From an uncultured Massilia sp. (GTDB lineage Bacteria; Pseudomonadota; Gammaproteobacteria; Burkholderiales; Burkholderiaceae), in NCBI GenBank assembly GCA_946481275.1, contig CAMLMV010000016.1:70584-134583 (forward strand): a stretch of DNA of 64,000 bases, written 5' to 3'. The position numbers and the translations under genes are program-made. Position 1 is the stretch's first letter. Each line of letters starts with the position of its first letter. Positions 9,231-19,185 of this stretch are shown in pieces. Under the pieces are notes generated by a model that did not search any database, had not been told where the DNA came from, and saw nothing but the letters and a program-made list of their open reading frames with translations.

Positions 9231-9560
9231 TTACTTCAGCTTGACCGGCGCGCCGCCCTGCTGGGTGGCGAAGTCGGACAGCGACGTGAAGAACTCCGTG
9301 TTATCGCGCGTATTGCGCCACTCGTCGCCCACGCGCTTGTAGTGGAACCCACCGGCGCGGGCCGCGATCCACATCTCCTGCAACGGCGCCTGGCTGTTGA
9401 CGATGATCTTCGAGCCGTTGTCGACGAACTCGATCTCGAGCACGTTGCCGCTGCGCTTGCACTCGACGTCGACGATATCCTGTTCGAACAGGCGGTCGAA
9501 CGCCAGCTCGATGTCGTTCAGGGTGGACTCGGCCAGGTCCAAGAATTCGGTTTCGGTCAT
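9231..9560 (-). CDS. cyaY: Frataxin-like iron-donor/regulator protein CyaY
   Basis: This 109-residue bacterial frataxin binds iron and modulates iron-sulfur cluster assembly by IscS/IscU. The N-terminal acidic helix (MTETEFLDLAESTLNDIELA) carries the iron-binding Glu/Asp residues. The beta-sheet shows the frataxin signature VLEIEFVDNGSKIIVNSQAP and QEMWIAARAGGFHY. I chose the ATG at 9560 over one four codons upstream because GGAG stands 6 bases before it and the length then matches E. coli CyaY (106). It is divergent from lptM-lysA and convergent with ponA. Confidence 0.95.
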   Translation of the reverse strand: MTETEFLDLAESTLNDIELAFDRLFEQDIVDVECKRSGNVLEIEFVDNGSKIIVNSQAPLQEMWIAARAGGFHYKRVGDEWRNTRDNTEFFTSLSDFATQQGGAPVKLK

Positions 9561-9601
9561 GCTACACTCCAAAGTCTGCTAATCAAACCGTGATTCTAAT
9601 C

Positions 9602-9874
9602 GTGAAGTCCCCATTTGCGCTCCTGACAAGCCTGGCGACCCTGATGGCGCTGTCGGCCTGCGGCCAGACCGGTCCGCTCTACATGCCCAAGCCGCCCGCC
9701 CGTACCCCTGCCGCGAACACCAACGCGGCACCGGCCGGCACGACGAATACGCCCGCCGCCGCGACCCAGCTCACGCCGCCGGCCCCCGCCGCCGGCGTGA
9801 CGATGCCCGTCGGCGACTCCAACGCCAACAATACGCAAGCCCCGAACAAGCCTTCGCCGGCCACCCAACAGTAA
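9602..9874 (+). CDS. lptM: LptM-family small lipoprotein (YifL-like)
   Basis: This is a 90-residue outer-membrane lipoprotein. The signal peptide ends in lipobox LSAC (Cys20), directly followed by GQTGPLYMPKPP, the CGxxGPLYxP signature of LptM, which in E. coli assists LptD oxidative maturation. The rest is a low-complexity Pro/Ala/Thr/Asn tail. The start is uncertain: GTG at 9602 gives a standard Lys-then-hydrophobic signal peptide, while GTG at 9590 adds four residues, and neither has a clear ribosome site. The position between cyaY and lysA mirrors cyaY-lptM-dapF of enterobacteria. Confidence 0.85.
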   Translation: MKSPFALLTSLATLMALSACGQTGPLYMPKPPARTPAANTNAAPAGTTNTPAAATQLTPPAPAAGVTMPVGDSNANNTQAPNKPSPATQQ

Positions 9875-9882
9875 GCACATCC

Positions 9883-11163
9883 ATGTCGCACTTCACCTAC
9901 CAAGACGGCGTCCTGCACGCCGAACGCGTTCCCCTGTCCCACATCGCCACCGAACACGGCACCCCGACCTACGTCTATTCGAAAGCCCAGCTGCTGGAAA
10001 ACTTCGCCGGCTACGCGCGCCCGTGCGCGGGCCGCGACGCGCTGGTCTGCTATGCGATGAAGGCGAACTCCAACCTGGCCATCCTCGACCTGCTCGCCCG
10101 CCAGGGCGCCGGCTTCGACATCGTGTCGGGCGGCGAACTGCTGCGCGTGATCGCGGCCGGCGGCGACCCGGGCAAGGTGATCTTCTCCGGCGTGGGCAAG
10201 ACCGCGGCCGAGATCGCGCTGGCGCTGGAAAAAGGCATTCTGTGCTTCAACGTCGAGTCGATCCCGGAACTGCACCGCATTAACGAAGTCGCGGGCCGCA
10301 TGGGCAAGCGCGCGCCCATCTCGCTGCGCGTGAACCCGAACGTCGACCCGAAGACCCACCCGTACATCGCCACCGGCCTGAAGGCCAGCAAGTTCGGCGT
10401 CGCGTTCTCGGACGCGCTGGACACCTACCGCACGGCCGCGCAGCTGCCGCACCTGGACGTCGTCGGCATCGACTGCCACATCGGCTCGCAGCTGCTGGAC
10501 GACGCGCCGCTGCTGGAAGCGCTGGACAAGCTGATCGAACTGATCGACGCGCTGGCTGCCGAGGGGATCCACCTGCACCACCTGGACGTGGGCGGCGGCC
10601 TGGGCATCGACTACGGCACGGGCGAGGACTCGCCGGTGCCGATCGCGCATTACGTCGAGCGCGTGTTCGCGCGCGTGGACGCATGGCGCGCGGAACAGCA
10701 CGGAGGCCGTCCGATCAAGGTGATCTTCGAGCCGGGCCGCTCGATCGTCGGCAACACGGGCGTGCTGCTGATGTCCGTGGAATTCCTGAAGCCGGGCGAG
10801 GAAAAGAATTTCTGCGTCGTCGACGCCGCCATGAACGACATGGCCCGTCCGACCCTGTACCAGGCCTGGATGGACGTCAAGCCGGTCGTGCAGCGCGATG
10901 GCAGCGCCTTGACCTATGACCTCGTCGGTCCCGTGTGCGAATCGGGCGACTGGCTCGCCCGCGACCGCGCGCTGGCCGTCGAGCCGGGCGACGTGCTGGC
11001 CATGATGGCGGCCGGCGCCTATGGGTTCACGATGGCGTCGAACTACAACACGCGCGGCCGTGCAGCCGAAGTGCTCGTCGATGGGGACCAGGTGCATGTG
11101 ATCCGCAAGCGCGAAAACCCGTCCGAGCTGTTCGCGCTGGAGACGCTACTCCCGACCTCTTGA
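9883..11163 (+). CDS. lysA: Diaminopimelate decarboxylase
   Basis: The 426-residue PLP enzyme converts meso-diaminopimelate to L-lysine and CO2, the last step of lysine synthesis. The fold-type III barrel carries the PLP lysine in YAMKANSNLAIL (Lys60). HIGSQ, GGGLGIDY and EPGRSIVGN form the phosphate-binding elements, and the C-terminal CESGDWLAR supplies the catalytic Cys from the partner subunit. The length matches the family. It starts 8 bases after the lptM stop and is probably co-transcribed with it. Confidence 0.97.
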   Translation: MSHFTYQDGVLHAERVPLSHIATEHGTPTYVYSKAQLLENFAGYARPCAGRDALVCYAMKANSNLAILDLLARQGAGFDIVSGGELLRVIAAGGDPGKVIFSGVGKTAAEIALALEKGILCFNVESIPELHRINEVAGRMGKRAPISLRVNPNVDPKTHPYIATGLKASKFGVAFSDALDTYRTAAQLPHLDVVGIDCHIGSQLLDDAPLLEALDKLIELIDALAAEGIHLHHLDVGGGLGIDYGTGEDSPVPIAHYVERVFARVDAWRAEQHGGRPIKVIFEPGRSIVGNTGVLLMSVEFLKPGEEKNFCVVDAAMNDMARPTLYQAWMDVKPVVQRDGSALTYDLVGPVCESGDWLARDRALAVEPGDVLAMMAAGAYGFTMASNYNTRGRAAEVLVDGDQVHVIRKRENPSELFALETLLPTS

Positions 11164-11328
11164 CCGGTCATCCGGCCACATCTGCGCCGCGCACGCGGCC
11201 GCCTGCTCGTTCCAGCGGCCGCCCAGGTCGAGACAGCGTTCGAGCAGGCCATAGCGCGGCCTCCCCATGCCGAAAACGAGCACGAGGGCCAGTACCACGA
11301 CGATCACCAGCGCAAGAGGCCACTTCAT
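11146..11328 (-). CDS. Small single-pass membrane protein of the msrPQ unit
   Basis: This is a predicted 60-residue protein: MKWPLALVIVVVLALVLVFG forms one transmembrane helix (about 4-21). A short soluble tail follows with two cysteines flanking an aromatic/acidic stretch (ERCLDLGGRWNEQAAAC). It begins 4 bases after the msrQ stop on the same strand, so it is likely the last gene of msrP-msrQ, and its 3' end overlaps the lysA 3' end antisense by 18 bases. A frame extension to 11361 lies inside msrQ and is unlikely. I do not recognise the family. The operon position suggests an accessory to periplasmic methionine sulfoxide repair, which is inference. Confidence 0.55.
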   Translation of the reverse strand: MKWPLALVIVVVLALVLVFGMGRPRYGLLERCLDLGGRWNEQAAACAAQMWPDDRSRGRE

Positions 11329-11332
11329 GTCG

Positions 11333-11974
11333 TCATGATCGCACGGAAGCAGGACCGACACGTTTTTCGGTGCGCGGGCGCTTGAGGCTCCACCACACGC
11401 GCGCCAGCAGGAGCACGCCGACGACGCTGCCCCACACGATGGGTTGCTCGAAGTTGTGCTTGCCCGCCTTCATCCACCAGTAGTGCAGGATCGCCAGCGG
11501 CGCGATCGCGTAGATCAGCTTGTGCAGCAGGGCCCAGTTGCGGCCCAGGCGCTTGATCATCCCGTTCGTGCTCGTCGCCGCGAGCGGGATCAGGAGCACG
11601 AAGGCGACGAAGCCCACCGTGATGAACGGGCGCTTCAGCACATCCTTCCACATGGCGGCCACGTCGAAGAAATGGTCGAACCACAGGAACGTCATGAAGT
11701 GCATGAAGGCATAGAAAAACGTGAACAGGCCGACCATGCGCCGCAGGCGGATCACCCAGTTCCAGCCCGTCAGGCGGCGCAGCGGCGTGAGGGCGAGCGT
11801 CGCGCACAGGAGGTACAGGGCCCAGTCGCCGCTGCCGTGCGTGAGGAATTCGACCGGGTCGACCGGCCTGCCTTCCGCCGTCAGCCATGCCATGCGCAGG
11901 AACGGCAGCAGCGCCAGCAAAAAGACAACAGCCTTCAGGGCCTTCAACTGGTTGGAGGTGGGGTTGAACGCCAT
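11333..11974 (-). CDS. msrQ: Heme-binding membrane subunit MsrQ of periplasmic methionine sulfoxide reductase
   Basis: The 213-residue polytopic inner-membrane protein passes electrons to MsrP for repair of oxidised methionines in envelope proteins. It has about six membrane helices. The ferric-reductase-like core contains RRMVGLFTFFYAFMHFMTFLW (paired His of heme ligation) and the later LHKLIYAIAPLAILHYWW helix with further His residues. The length fits the family (about 200-215). It lies 11 bases downstream of msrP and is probably co-transcribed with it. Confidence 0.95.
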   Translation of the reverse strand: MAFNPTSNQLKALKAVVFLLALLPFLRMAWLTAEGRPVDPVEFLTHGSGDWALYLLCATLALTPLRRLTGWNWVIRLRRMVGLFTFFYAFMHFMTFLWFDHFFDVAAMWKDVLKRPFITVGFVAFVLLIPLAATSTNGMIKRLGRNWALLHKLIYAIAPLAILHYWWMKAGKHNFEQPIVWGSVVGVLLLARVWWSLKRPRTEKRVGPASVRS

Positions 11975-11985
11975 GACCGCCCCGC

Positions 11986-12963
11986 TCAGTAAAATTTCTT
12001 GAGGTCCATGCCCGTGTACAGCGAGGCGACCTCGTTATAACCGTTGAACAGCAGCGTCTTGCGCTTGGGCGTGAACAGGCCGCCCTCGCCGATGCGGCGC
12101 TCCGACGCCTGCGACCAGCGCGGGTGGTCGACGTTCGGGTTCACGTTCGAATAAAAACCGTATTCGTCGGGCGCGATGCCGTTCCATGCGGTGCGCGGCT
12201 GGTCGCGCAGGAAGCGGATCTTGACGATCGATTTGGCCGACTTGAAGCCGTATTTCCACGGCACGACGATGCGCACGGGCGCGCCGTTCTGGTTCGGCAA
12301 CACCTGGCCGTACATGCCGACGGTGAGGAGCGTCAGCGGATGCATGGCTTCGTCCATGCGCAAGCCTTCCACGTACGGCCATTCCAGCACGCGGCTCTTT
12401 ACGCCCGGCATCTGGCTGCGGTCGGCCAGGCTCGTGAATTCGATGTATTTCGCATTGTTCGTGGGCTCGACCTGGCGGATCAGGCTCGAGAGCGAATAGC
12501 CGACCCACGGGATGACCATCGACCAGCCCTCGACGCAGCGCAGGCGGTAGATCCGCTCTTCCAGCGGCGCCAGTTTTACCAGGCGGTCGAGGTCGATCGT
12601 CTGCGGCTTCTTGACTTCGCCTTCGATCTGCACGGTCCACGGCCGCGTGCGCAGGGTATGCGCGTTGGCGGCCGGGTCGGCCTTGTCCGTGCCGAACTCG
12701 TAGAAATTATTGTAGTGGGTGGCGTCTTCGAACGAGGTCTGCTTCTCGTTGGTCGAAAAGGCCGGGTTGCGCGTGGCCGGCAGCTTTTGCACGGCGCCCT
12801 GTGCGAACGCCTCACGGGTGGCCATTTCCCACAGCGACGAGCCGACCACGGCCGATGCCGCCACCTTGGCAAGGAACGCGCGCCGGCCTTCGTAGACCTC
12901 GCGCGGCGTGATTTCGGACGGGAACGGCAAATCGATGCCGTTCGGATTTTTTCTGATCAACAT
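11986..12963 (-). CDS. msrP: Periplasmic molybdopterin methionine sulfoxide reductase MsrP
   Basis: This 325-residue catalytic subunit reduces protein-bound methionine sulfoxide in the periplasm using molybdopterin. A Tat signal is visible near residues 27-60 ([12 protein letters not shown], then a hydrophobic stretch), which fits export of a folded cofactor protein. The sulfite-oxidase-like fold shows [15 protein letters not shown] with the molybdenum-ligating Cys, [20 protein letters not shown] and the C-terminal [12 protein letters not shown] chose ATG at 12963 because GGAG stands 5 bases upstream; 12 further codons upstream are open but lack such a site. The operon is msrP-msrQ-small peptide. 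Confidence 0.96.
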   Translation of the reverse strand: MLIRKNPNGIDLPFPSEITPREVYEGRRAFLAKVAASAVVGSSLWEMATREAFAQGAVQKLPATRNPAFSTNEKQTSFEDATHYNNFYEFGTDKADPAANAHTLRTRPWTVQIEGEVKKPQTIDLDRLVKLAPLEERIYRLRCVEGWSMVIPWVGYSLSSLIRQVEPTNNAKYIEFTSLADRSQMPGVKSRVLEWPYVEGLRMDEAMHPLTLLTVGMYGQVLPNQNGAPVRIVVPWKYGFKSAKSIVKIRFLRDQPRTAWNGIAPDEYGFYSNVNPNVDHPRWSQASERRIGEGGLFTPKRKTLLFNGYNEVASLYTGMDLKKFY

Positions 12964-13083
12964 GGCGGCTCCGGCTGTAGATAATGTTTCTCGCGACATA
13001 CTAACGTTACACTATCTGCCGCTGGAGGGTCGTCCGGGCGGCGATTTGTTACGAAAAGCCGCCAACGGACATAATCGGACATA

Positions 13084-14250
13084 TCAGAGCTTGCCGTAGG
13101 AGTGCAGACCCGACAGGAACATGTTCACGCCCAGGAAGGCGAACGTCGTCACGAGGAGGCCGATGAGGGCCCACCACGCCGCCGCGCGGCCGCGCAGGCC
13201 GGACATCAAACGCATGTGCAGCCACGCCGCATAGTTCAGCCAGACGATCAGCGCCCACGTCTCTTTCGGATCCCACGACCAGTAGCCACCCCACGCCTCG
13301 GCCGCCCACAGCGCGCCCAGGATCGTGGCGACGGTGAAGAACGCGAAGCCGACGGAGATCGCCTTGTACATCACGTCGTCCAGCACGTCCAGGGACGGCA
13401 GGCGGTCGGCCAGGATGCCGTGCGACTTCAGCAGGTAGGCCGAGCCGACCATCGCGGCCAGCGCGAACGTGCCGTAGCCGATGAAGTTCGCCGGCACGTG
13501 GATCTTCATCCACCAGCTCTGCAGCGCGGGCACGAGCGGCTGGATCTCGGCGGCGTCGCGCGCCACCGTGTACCACAGCAGGAAACCGACGGCGGCCGAG
13601 ATCACGAGCAGCACGAACGGGCCCAGCTGGCGCGTCTGGTAGCGCTGCTCGTAGTACAGGTAGAACATGGCCGTGATCATCGAAAACAGGATGAACACTT
13701 CGTACAGGTTCGACACGGGGATGTGGCCGACGTCGGTACCGATCAGGTACGACTCGTACCAGCGCACCATCATGCCCGTGAAGCCCAGCACGACGGCGGC
13801 CCAGCACAGCTTGGAGCCGACGCTGCCGCCGAACGGCGAACGGGTGAGCAGGCCCAGCCAATAAAACACGGTCGAGAACACGAACAGCGCGCTCATCCAC
13901 AGGATCGCGGACTGGCTCGACAGCATGTATTTCAGGAAAAACCGCTGGTTGGCGGCATCCAGCGAACCGCCGTACAGCTGCACGGCCCACAGCGCCAGCA
14001 GCGCGACGAGCGGCATCAGCCAGCGCACCGGCTTGAAGGTCCAGCCGACGAAGGCGAACGTCGGCGCGGCCAGGACAAGAATCGCCTGCTCGTAGATGTC
14101 CATGTAGGCGCCGAAGCGGCTCAGCGCGTACAGCGCGGCGGCCAGCAGGCCGGCGCCGAACAGCCAGTCGACGGCCGTGAGGCGCTTGAAGAAGCCCGGC
14201 GGGCGGGTGTACGCCGCGCCTTGCGCTTGCGATGCGGATGAAATGTCCAT
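13084..14250 (-). CDS. ccsB: System II cytochrome c maturation protein CcsB/ResC (heme handling)
   Basis: The 388-residue polytopic membrane protein exports and presents heme for attachment to apocytochromes c. About eight helices are visible. The tryptophan-rich WWD-type segment (EAWGGYWSWDPKETWALIVW) lies at about residues 315-335, and conserved His residues (KIHVPANFIGYG; NYAAWLHMRL) flank it as heme ligands. It follows resB by 30 bases with an AGGAG site, so the two form the standard resB-ccsB pair and work with cytochrome c substrates such as the neighbouring cytochrome c4. Naming varies (CcsA, CcsB, ResC). Confidence 0.94.
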   Translation of the reverse strand: MDISSASQAQGAAYTRPPGFFKRLTAVDWLFGAGLLAAALYALSRFGAYMDIYEQAILVLAAPTFAFVGWTFKPVRWLMPLVALLALWAVQLYGGSLDAANQRFFLKYMLSSQSAILWMSALFVFSTVFYWLGLLTRSPFGGSVGSKLCWAAVVLGFTGMMVRWYESYLIGTDVGHIPVSNLYEVFILFSMITAMFYLYYEQRYQTRQLGPFVLLVISAAVGFLLWYTVARDAAEIQPLVPALQSWWMKIHVPANFIGYGTFALAAMVGSAYLLKSHGILADRLPSLDVLDDVMYKAISVGFAFFTVATILGALWAAEAWGGYWSWDPKETWALIVWLNYAAWLHMRLMSGLRGRAAAWWALIGLLVTTFAFLGVNMFLSGLHSYGKL

Positions 14251-14280
14251 GGATGTCTCCTGTTTCCTTGCTCTGCTAGC

Positions 14281-16374
14281 TTACGCCGATTGCGGCAATT
14301 TGGTCTTCAAGTCTTCGAATTCGCGCTCGAAATCGAGCGTCTTGCGCTGGGTGCTCATTGCCATCAGCGCGTGCGCGCCGCCGCCAGGTGCCGGCTTCAC
14401 CCACACCCACACGCGGCGCTCGCGGATATAGAACATCGAGAAAATGCCCAGCACCAGCAGCAGGCAGCCCACGTAGACCACTTTCTTGCCGGGCGAACGC
14501 GTCACCTGCAGTACCGAGGCTTTCACTTCCTTGAAATCGTCCAGCGCCAGGAAGACGGGGGCGCCGTAGAAGAAGCTGTCCGACAGGGCGTTCGTCGCCT
14601 GCTGCAGGAAGCGGCCGTGGGCTTCCGTTGGCGTGGCGGGCTGCTCGCCGTCGCGCACGCGCGCGGCCTGCCACAGCTCCCACATGGCGCCGTTGAGCAT
14701 CTTCATGAACACGGTGGCCGCCTTTTCCTGTTCCGCGGCAGGGATGCGCTCGAGGAATTTTGACACGGCCAGATAGCCGCCCTGGTTGCCGTCGCCGGCA
14801 AAAATGGCCAGGGTCTTGGCGGCCGATTCCTGCAACTGCGCGGACAGCGCCCCGCTCGCGTCGCCCGGCGGCAGTGCGCGCGCGGCATAGCGGCGGGCTG
14901 CTTCTTCACGGAGCGACGGGTCCGCGAGCGCGGCGCGCAGGCGCATCCATTCGCGCAGGCCGTGGTCGTCGTCGGCCGGGATACGCAGGAAGCTGAATTG
15001 ATCGGACGGATTGCTGCGCACGCCGGCCAGGAACACCTCATGGCCTTCCAGGGTCACGGGCTGCATGTAGTTCAGGTATTCGCGCGCCTGGCCGGTCTTG
15101 TCGCGCAATTTATATTGCACGCTGGGACCGACATTCTTCAGGTCCTTGTTGCCCACGTTCTTCGCGGCCGAGCCCGAGTGCTGGGACAAGGTCTGGGCGA
15201 ACTGTTCCTCGAGGCTCTTGCCCTTCGTGACGGCACGCGCGTCGTTGTTCTGGCTCGTGTTCTCGACGTTGAACGGCCGGAAGCCCGACCACTCGACGGC
15301 ATACACGTCGGCGCCCTGCTTCAACTCGGTCGCGTTGCCGACTTCGCCCTCGAAGGCGAACGATTTGTCGCTCGTGCCCGTCATCGGCCAGCCCGTCAGC
15401 TTGAGCTTGCTGCCGCCATCCTCGAAGCTGGACTGGTAGACGGCGATGCCGCGGTAGATCAGCGGCTCGTTGACCTTGATGGTCGCGGGGAACGTCTTGC
15501 CCGTTTCGTGGTCGCGGATCACGACTTCGCTGGCGAACAGCTTCGGCATGCCCGTCGAGTAGAAGTCGATGATGAATTTGCGCAGCTCGATGGTGAACGG
15601 CAGATCCTGCACGAGCACGCCGTCGGCCTGCTGGAGCAGCGCGGTGTCGCTGGCCTGGCCTTCCGGAATCATCGTGTTGCCGCGGAAGGTCGGGTTGCCG
15701 AGGCCCAGGCGGTGCTGTGGCGGGATGGCGGAGATCAGGCCCGTGCCGGCATACGGCGTCTTGCCCATGAACCATTGCTGGAAGCGGATGGGCAGGTTCG
15801 AATCGAGCAGGCCGCCCAGCAGGATCACGATGATGGCCGTGTGCGCGAAGATGTAGCCGAACTTGTTGCCGGCACCTTTTTTCGCGGCGACGAGCACGCC
15901 GCCCGCCTTGTCGACCATCTTCGTCTTGTAGCCGGCGTCGACGAGGCGGCTCGCCGTCTGCTGCGCGAGCGGGACCATGTCCAGCGGCGCCGTCCATTCG
16001 CTCCGGTGGTGGAAATTGCGCAACGATTCTTCGCGCACCGAATCGCGCCAGCTCTGCATGTCGCGGATCATTTTCGGCGCATTGCGCGCGATGCACAGGC
16101 TCGTGGACACGATCAGGAACGCGAGGATCAGCAGGAACCACCAGGCCGAATAGACCGTGTACAGGCTCAGTTTGCGGAACACCTCGAACCAGAACGGACC
16201 GAACTGGTTTATGTAGTCCGGCATCGCCCGGTCCTGCTGCAGGATGGTACCGATGATGGCGGCAATCGCGATCATGACCAGCAGGGTGATCGCGAAACGC
16301 ATCGAGGACAGCAGTTCGACCGCTTCGGCCACGCCGCGCCGGCGCGTCTTCAGTTCAATTCCGGTGGTGCTCAT
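14281..16374 (-). CDS. resB: System II cytochrome c biogenesis protein ResB
   Basis: This 697-residue partner of CcsB/ResC binds apocytochrome and heme at the periplasmic side. Three N-terminal helices (about 22-45, 75-95 and 170-190) carry the family marks SMRFAITLLVMIAIAAIIGT and FRKLSLYTVYSAWWFLLI. A large periplasmic domain with PFTIELRKFIIDFYSTGMPK and YQSSFEDGGSKL follows, then a last helix at about 640-660 (KVVYVGCLLLVLGIFSMFYI). The length is normal for betaproteobacterial ResB. It is the first gene of the resB-ccsB unit. Confidence 0.95.
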   Translation of the reverse strand: MSTTGIELKTRRRGVAEAVELLSSMRFAITLLVMIAIAAIIGTILQQDRAMPDYINQFGPFWFEVFRKLSLYTVYSAWWFLLILAFLIVSTSLCIARNAPKMIRDMQSWRDSVREESLRNFHHRSEWTAPLDMVPLAQQTASRLVDAGYKTKMVDKAGGVLVAAKKGAGNKFGYIFAHTAIIVILLGGLLDSNLPIRFQQWFMGKTPYAGTGLISAIPPQHRLGLGNPTFRGNTMIPEGQASDTALLQQADGVLVQDLPFTIELRKFIIDFYSTGMPKLFASEVVIRDHETGKTFPATIKVNEPLIYRGIAVYQSSFEDGGSKLKLTGWPMTGTSDKSFAFEGEVGNATELKQGADVYAVEWSGFRPFNVENTSQNNDARAVTKGKSLEEQFAQTLSQHSGSAAKNVGNKDLKNVGPSVQYKLRDKTGQAREYLNYMQPVTLEGHEVFLAGVRSNPSDQFSFLRIPADDDHGLREWMRLRAALADPSLREEAARRYAARALPPGDASGALSAQLQESAAKTLAIFAGDGNQGGYLAVSKFLERIPAAEQEKAATVFMKMLNGAMWELWQAARVRDGEQPATPTEAHGRFLQQATNALSDSFFYGAPVFLALDDFKEVKASVLQVTRSPGKKVVYVGCLLLVLGIFSMFYIRERRVWVWVKPAPGGGAHALMAMSTQRKTLDFEREFEDLKTKLPQSA

Positions 16375-16416
16375 CGACTTTCACTCTAGACACAACATTG
16401 CTTGAGGATACAACAA

Positions 16417-16445
16417 AAGGGCGCCCCGCTTGCGCGGTCGCCCTT
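16417..16445 (-). terminator. Candidate terminator of the cytochrome c4 gene
   Basis: AAGGGCG and CGCCCTT form a 7-base-pair outer stem with a CCGC/GCGG inner stem. On the minus strand it is followed by TTTTGTTG. It lies about 75 bases past the cytochrome stop and just before resB, so it would insulate resB from the upstream gene. Confidence 0.55.
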
Positions 16446-16519
16446 CCCTGTTGTTCCTGCTTTTTTTATTGTAGGCCGATTATTCGGCTCTATTGAATCT
16501 GACCGGCTTATACCGGCTA

Positions 16520-17203
16520 TCACTTCAGGCCGGCGATATAGTCCGCCACGGCCTTCATTTCATCGTCCGACAACCGCTTGGCCAAGGTCGCCATCTGCGG
16601 GCTGTTGCTGCGCGCGCCGGTCTTGAACGCTTGCAGCTGGGCAACGGTGTAATCCTGGTGCTGGCCCGCCACGCGCGGATACTGGGCCGGGATGCCGGAA
16701 CCGGTGGCGCCGTGGCAGCTGGCGCAGGCGGCCACGCCGCGGTCTGCAATGCCGCCGCGATAGATCTTGCGGCCCAGTTCCAGCGTGTCCTTGTTGCGTG
16801 CGGCGCCCTGCTTGGGCTGCTGCGTGGCGAGGTAGGCGGCGATGTTCTTCTTTTCGTCCTCGCTCAGCATCTTGGCGTACGTCGTCATCACGGGCTGGTT
16901 GCGGGCCGGCGTCGTGAAGTCGACGAGTTGCTTGTGCAGGTAGGCGTCGACCTGGCCGGCCAGCTTGGGATTCGTGTTGATGGTCGAATTGCCGCCGGCA
17001 CCGTGGCACGATGCGCAGGCGGGCAGGCCCCGGGCGTTGTCGCCGGTGTCGTAGAGGGAACCGCCCTTGGCCGGGTCGGCCTTGGCGGCGGCCGGGGGCG
17101 CGTGGGCCGCGTCCGCTGCAAGAGCGCTGCCCACGATGAGGAAACTGGCCAGCAAGGACTTCACGATCGCCGCACATGCGGCCGGTTGGAACACACGATT
17201 CAT
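16520..17203 (-). CDS. Periplasmic dihaem cytochrome c4-type protein
   Basis: This is a 227-residue exported electron carrier with two c-type hemes. The signal peptide covers about residues 1-30 (ending SALAADA). Two homologous cytochrome c domains follow, with CASCH at 63-67 and again at 160-164. Distal Met residues are in QPVMTTYAKMLSEDE and SPQMATLAKRLSDDE. Cytochromes c4 donate electrons to terminal oxidases such as cbb3. The gene stands directly upstream of the resB-ccsB maturation genes on the same strand, separated by a terminator-like hairpin, and is divergent from engB. Confidence 0.93.
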   Translation of the reverse strand: MNRVFQPAACAAIVKSLLASFLIVGSALAADAAHAPPAAAKADPAKGGSLYDTGDNARGLPACASCHGAGGNSTINTNPKLAGQVDAYLHKQLVDFTTPARNQPVMTTYAKMLSEDEKKNIAAYLATQQPKQGAARNKDTLELGRKIYRGGIADRGVAACASCHGATGSGIPAQYPRVAGQHQDYTVAQLQAFKTGARSNSPQMATLAKRLSDDEMKAVADYIAGLK

Positions 17204-17314
17204 TCAAGCACCCTGAAAAAGTCAAAGATAAACTTGCAGTTGCAGTGCAGCGGTCATGCTCGTGCCCCCGCGTCGGCATTCCAGCCTTCAGGCTCGCCGG
17301 CGGCAGGTAACTCC

Positions 17315-17328
17315 CTATTGTACAATAG
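17315..17328. promoter_or_regulatory. 14-base palindrome with back-to-back -10 boxes
   Basis: CTATTGTACAATAG is a perfect palindrome in the divergent cytochrome c4/engB gap. Read either way it contains TACAAT, a good -10 hexamer, so it could start transcription in both directions: 50 bases before engB and 112 before the cytochrome gene. No strong -35 is visible on either side. It could instead be a repressor half-site pair. Confidence 0.45.
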
Positions 17329-17378
17329 CCTTTGTTTCCTGCCCTCACCTTCGTTGTCTTTTTCGCTCCACTTCCCTC

Positions 17379-19099
<1,721 letters not shown>

Positions 19100-19115
19100 A
19101 AAAAAAGTCAGAAAC

Positions 19116-19138
19116 GTTACACATTGTTCATGTGTGAC
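19116..19138. promoter_or_regulatory. Interrupted dyad upstream of the MFS gene
   Basis: GTTACACAT and ATGTGTGAC form a 9-base inverted repeat with one mismatch around a 5-base spacer. It lies 48 bases before the MFS start and after the hemB stop. The geometry fits a dimeric repressor operator. It is a poor terminator because no T-run follows it. Confidence 0.4.
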
Positions 19139-19185
19139 AATTCGATAGCGTCCGGCAATCCTGGATCGGTAACATCTCCAGTTTT

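Noticed and set aside
9590..9601. Earlier GTG start for the LptM-like lipoprotein
   Set aside because: It adds four hydrophobic residues before the Lys of the signal peptide and has no better ribosome site; it remains possible.
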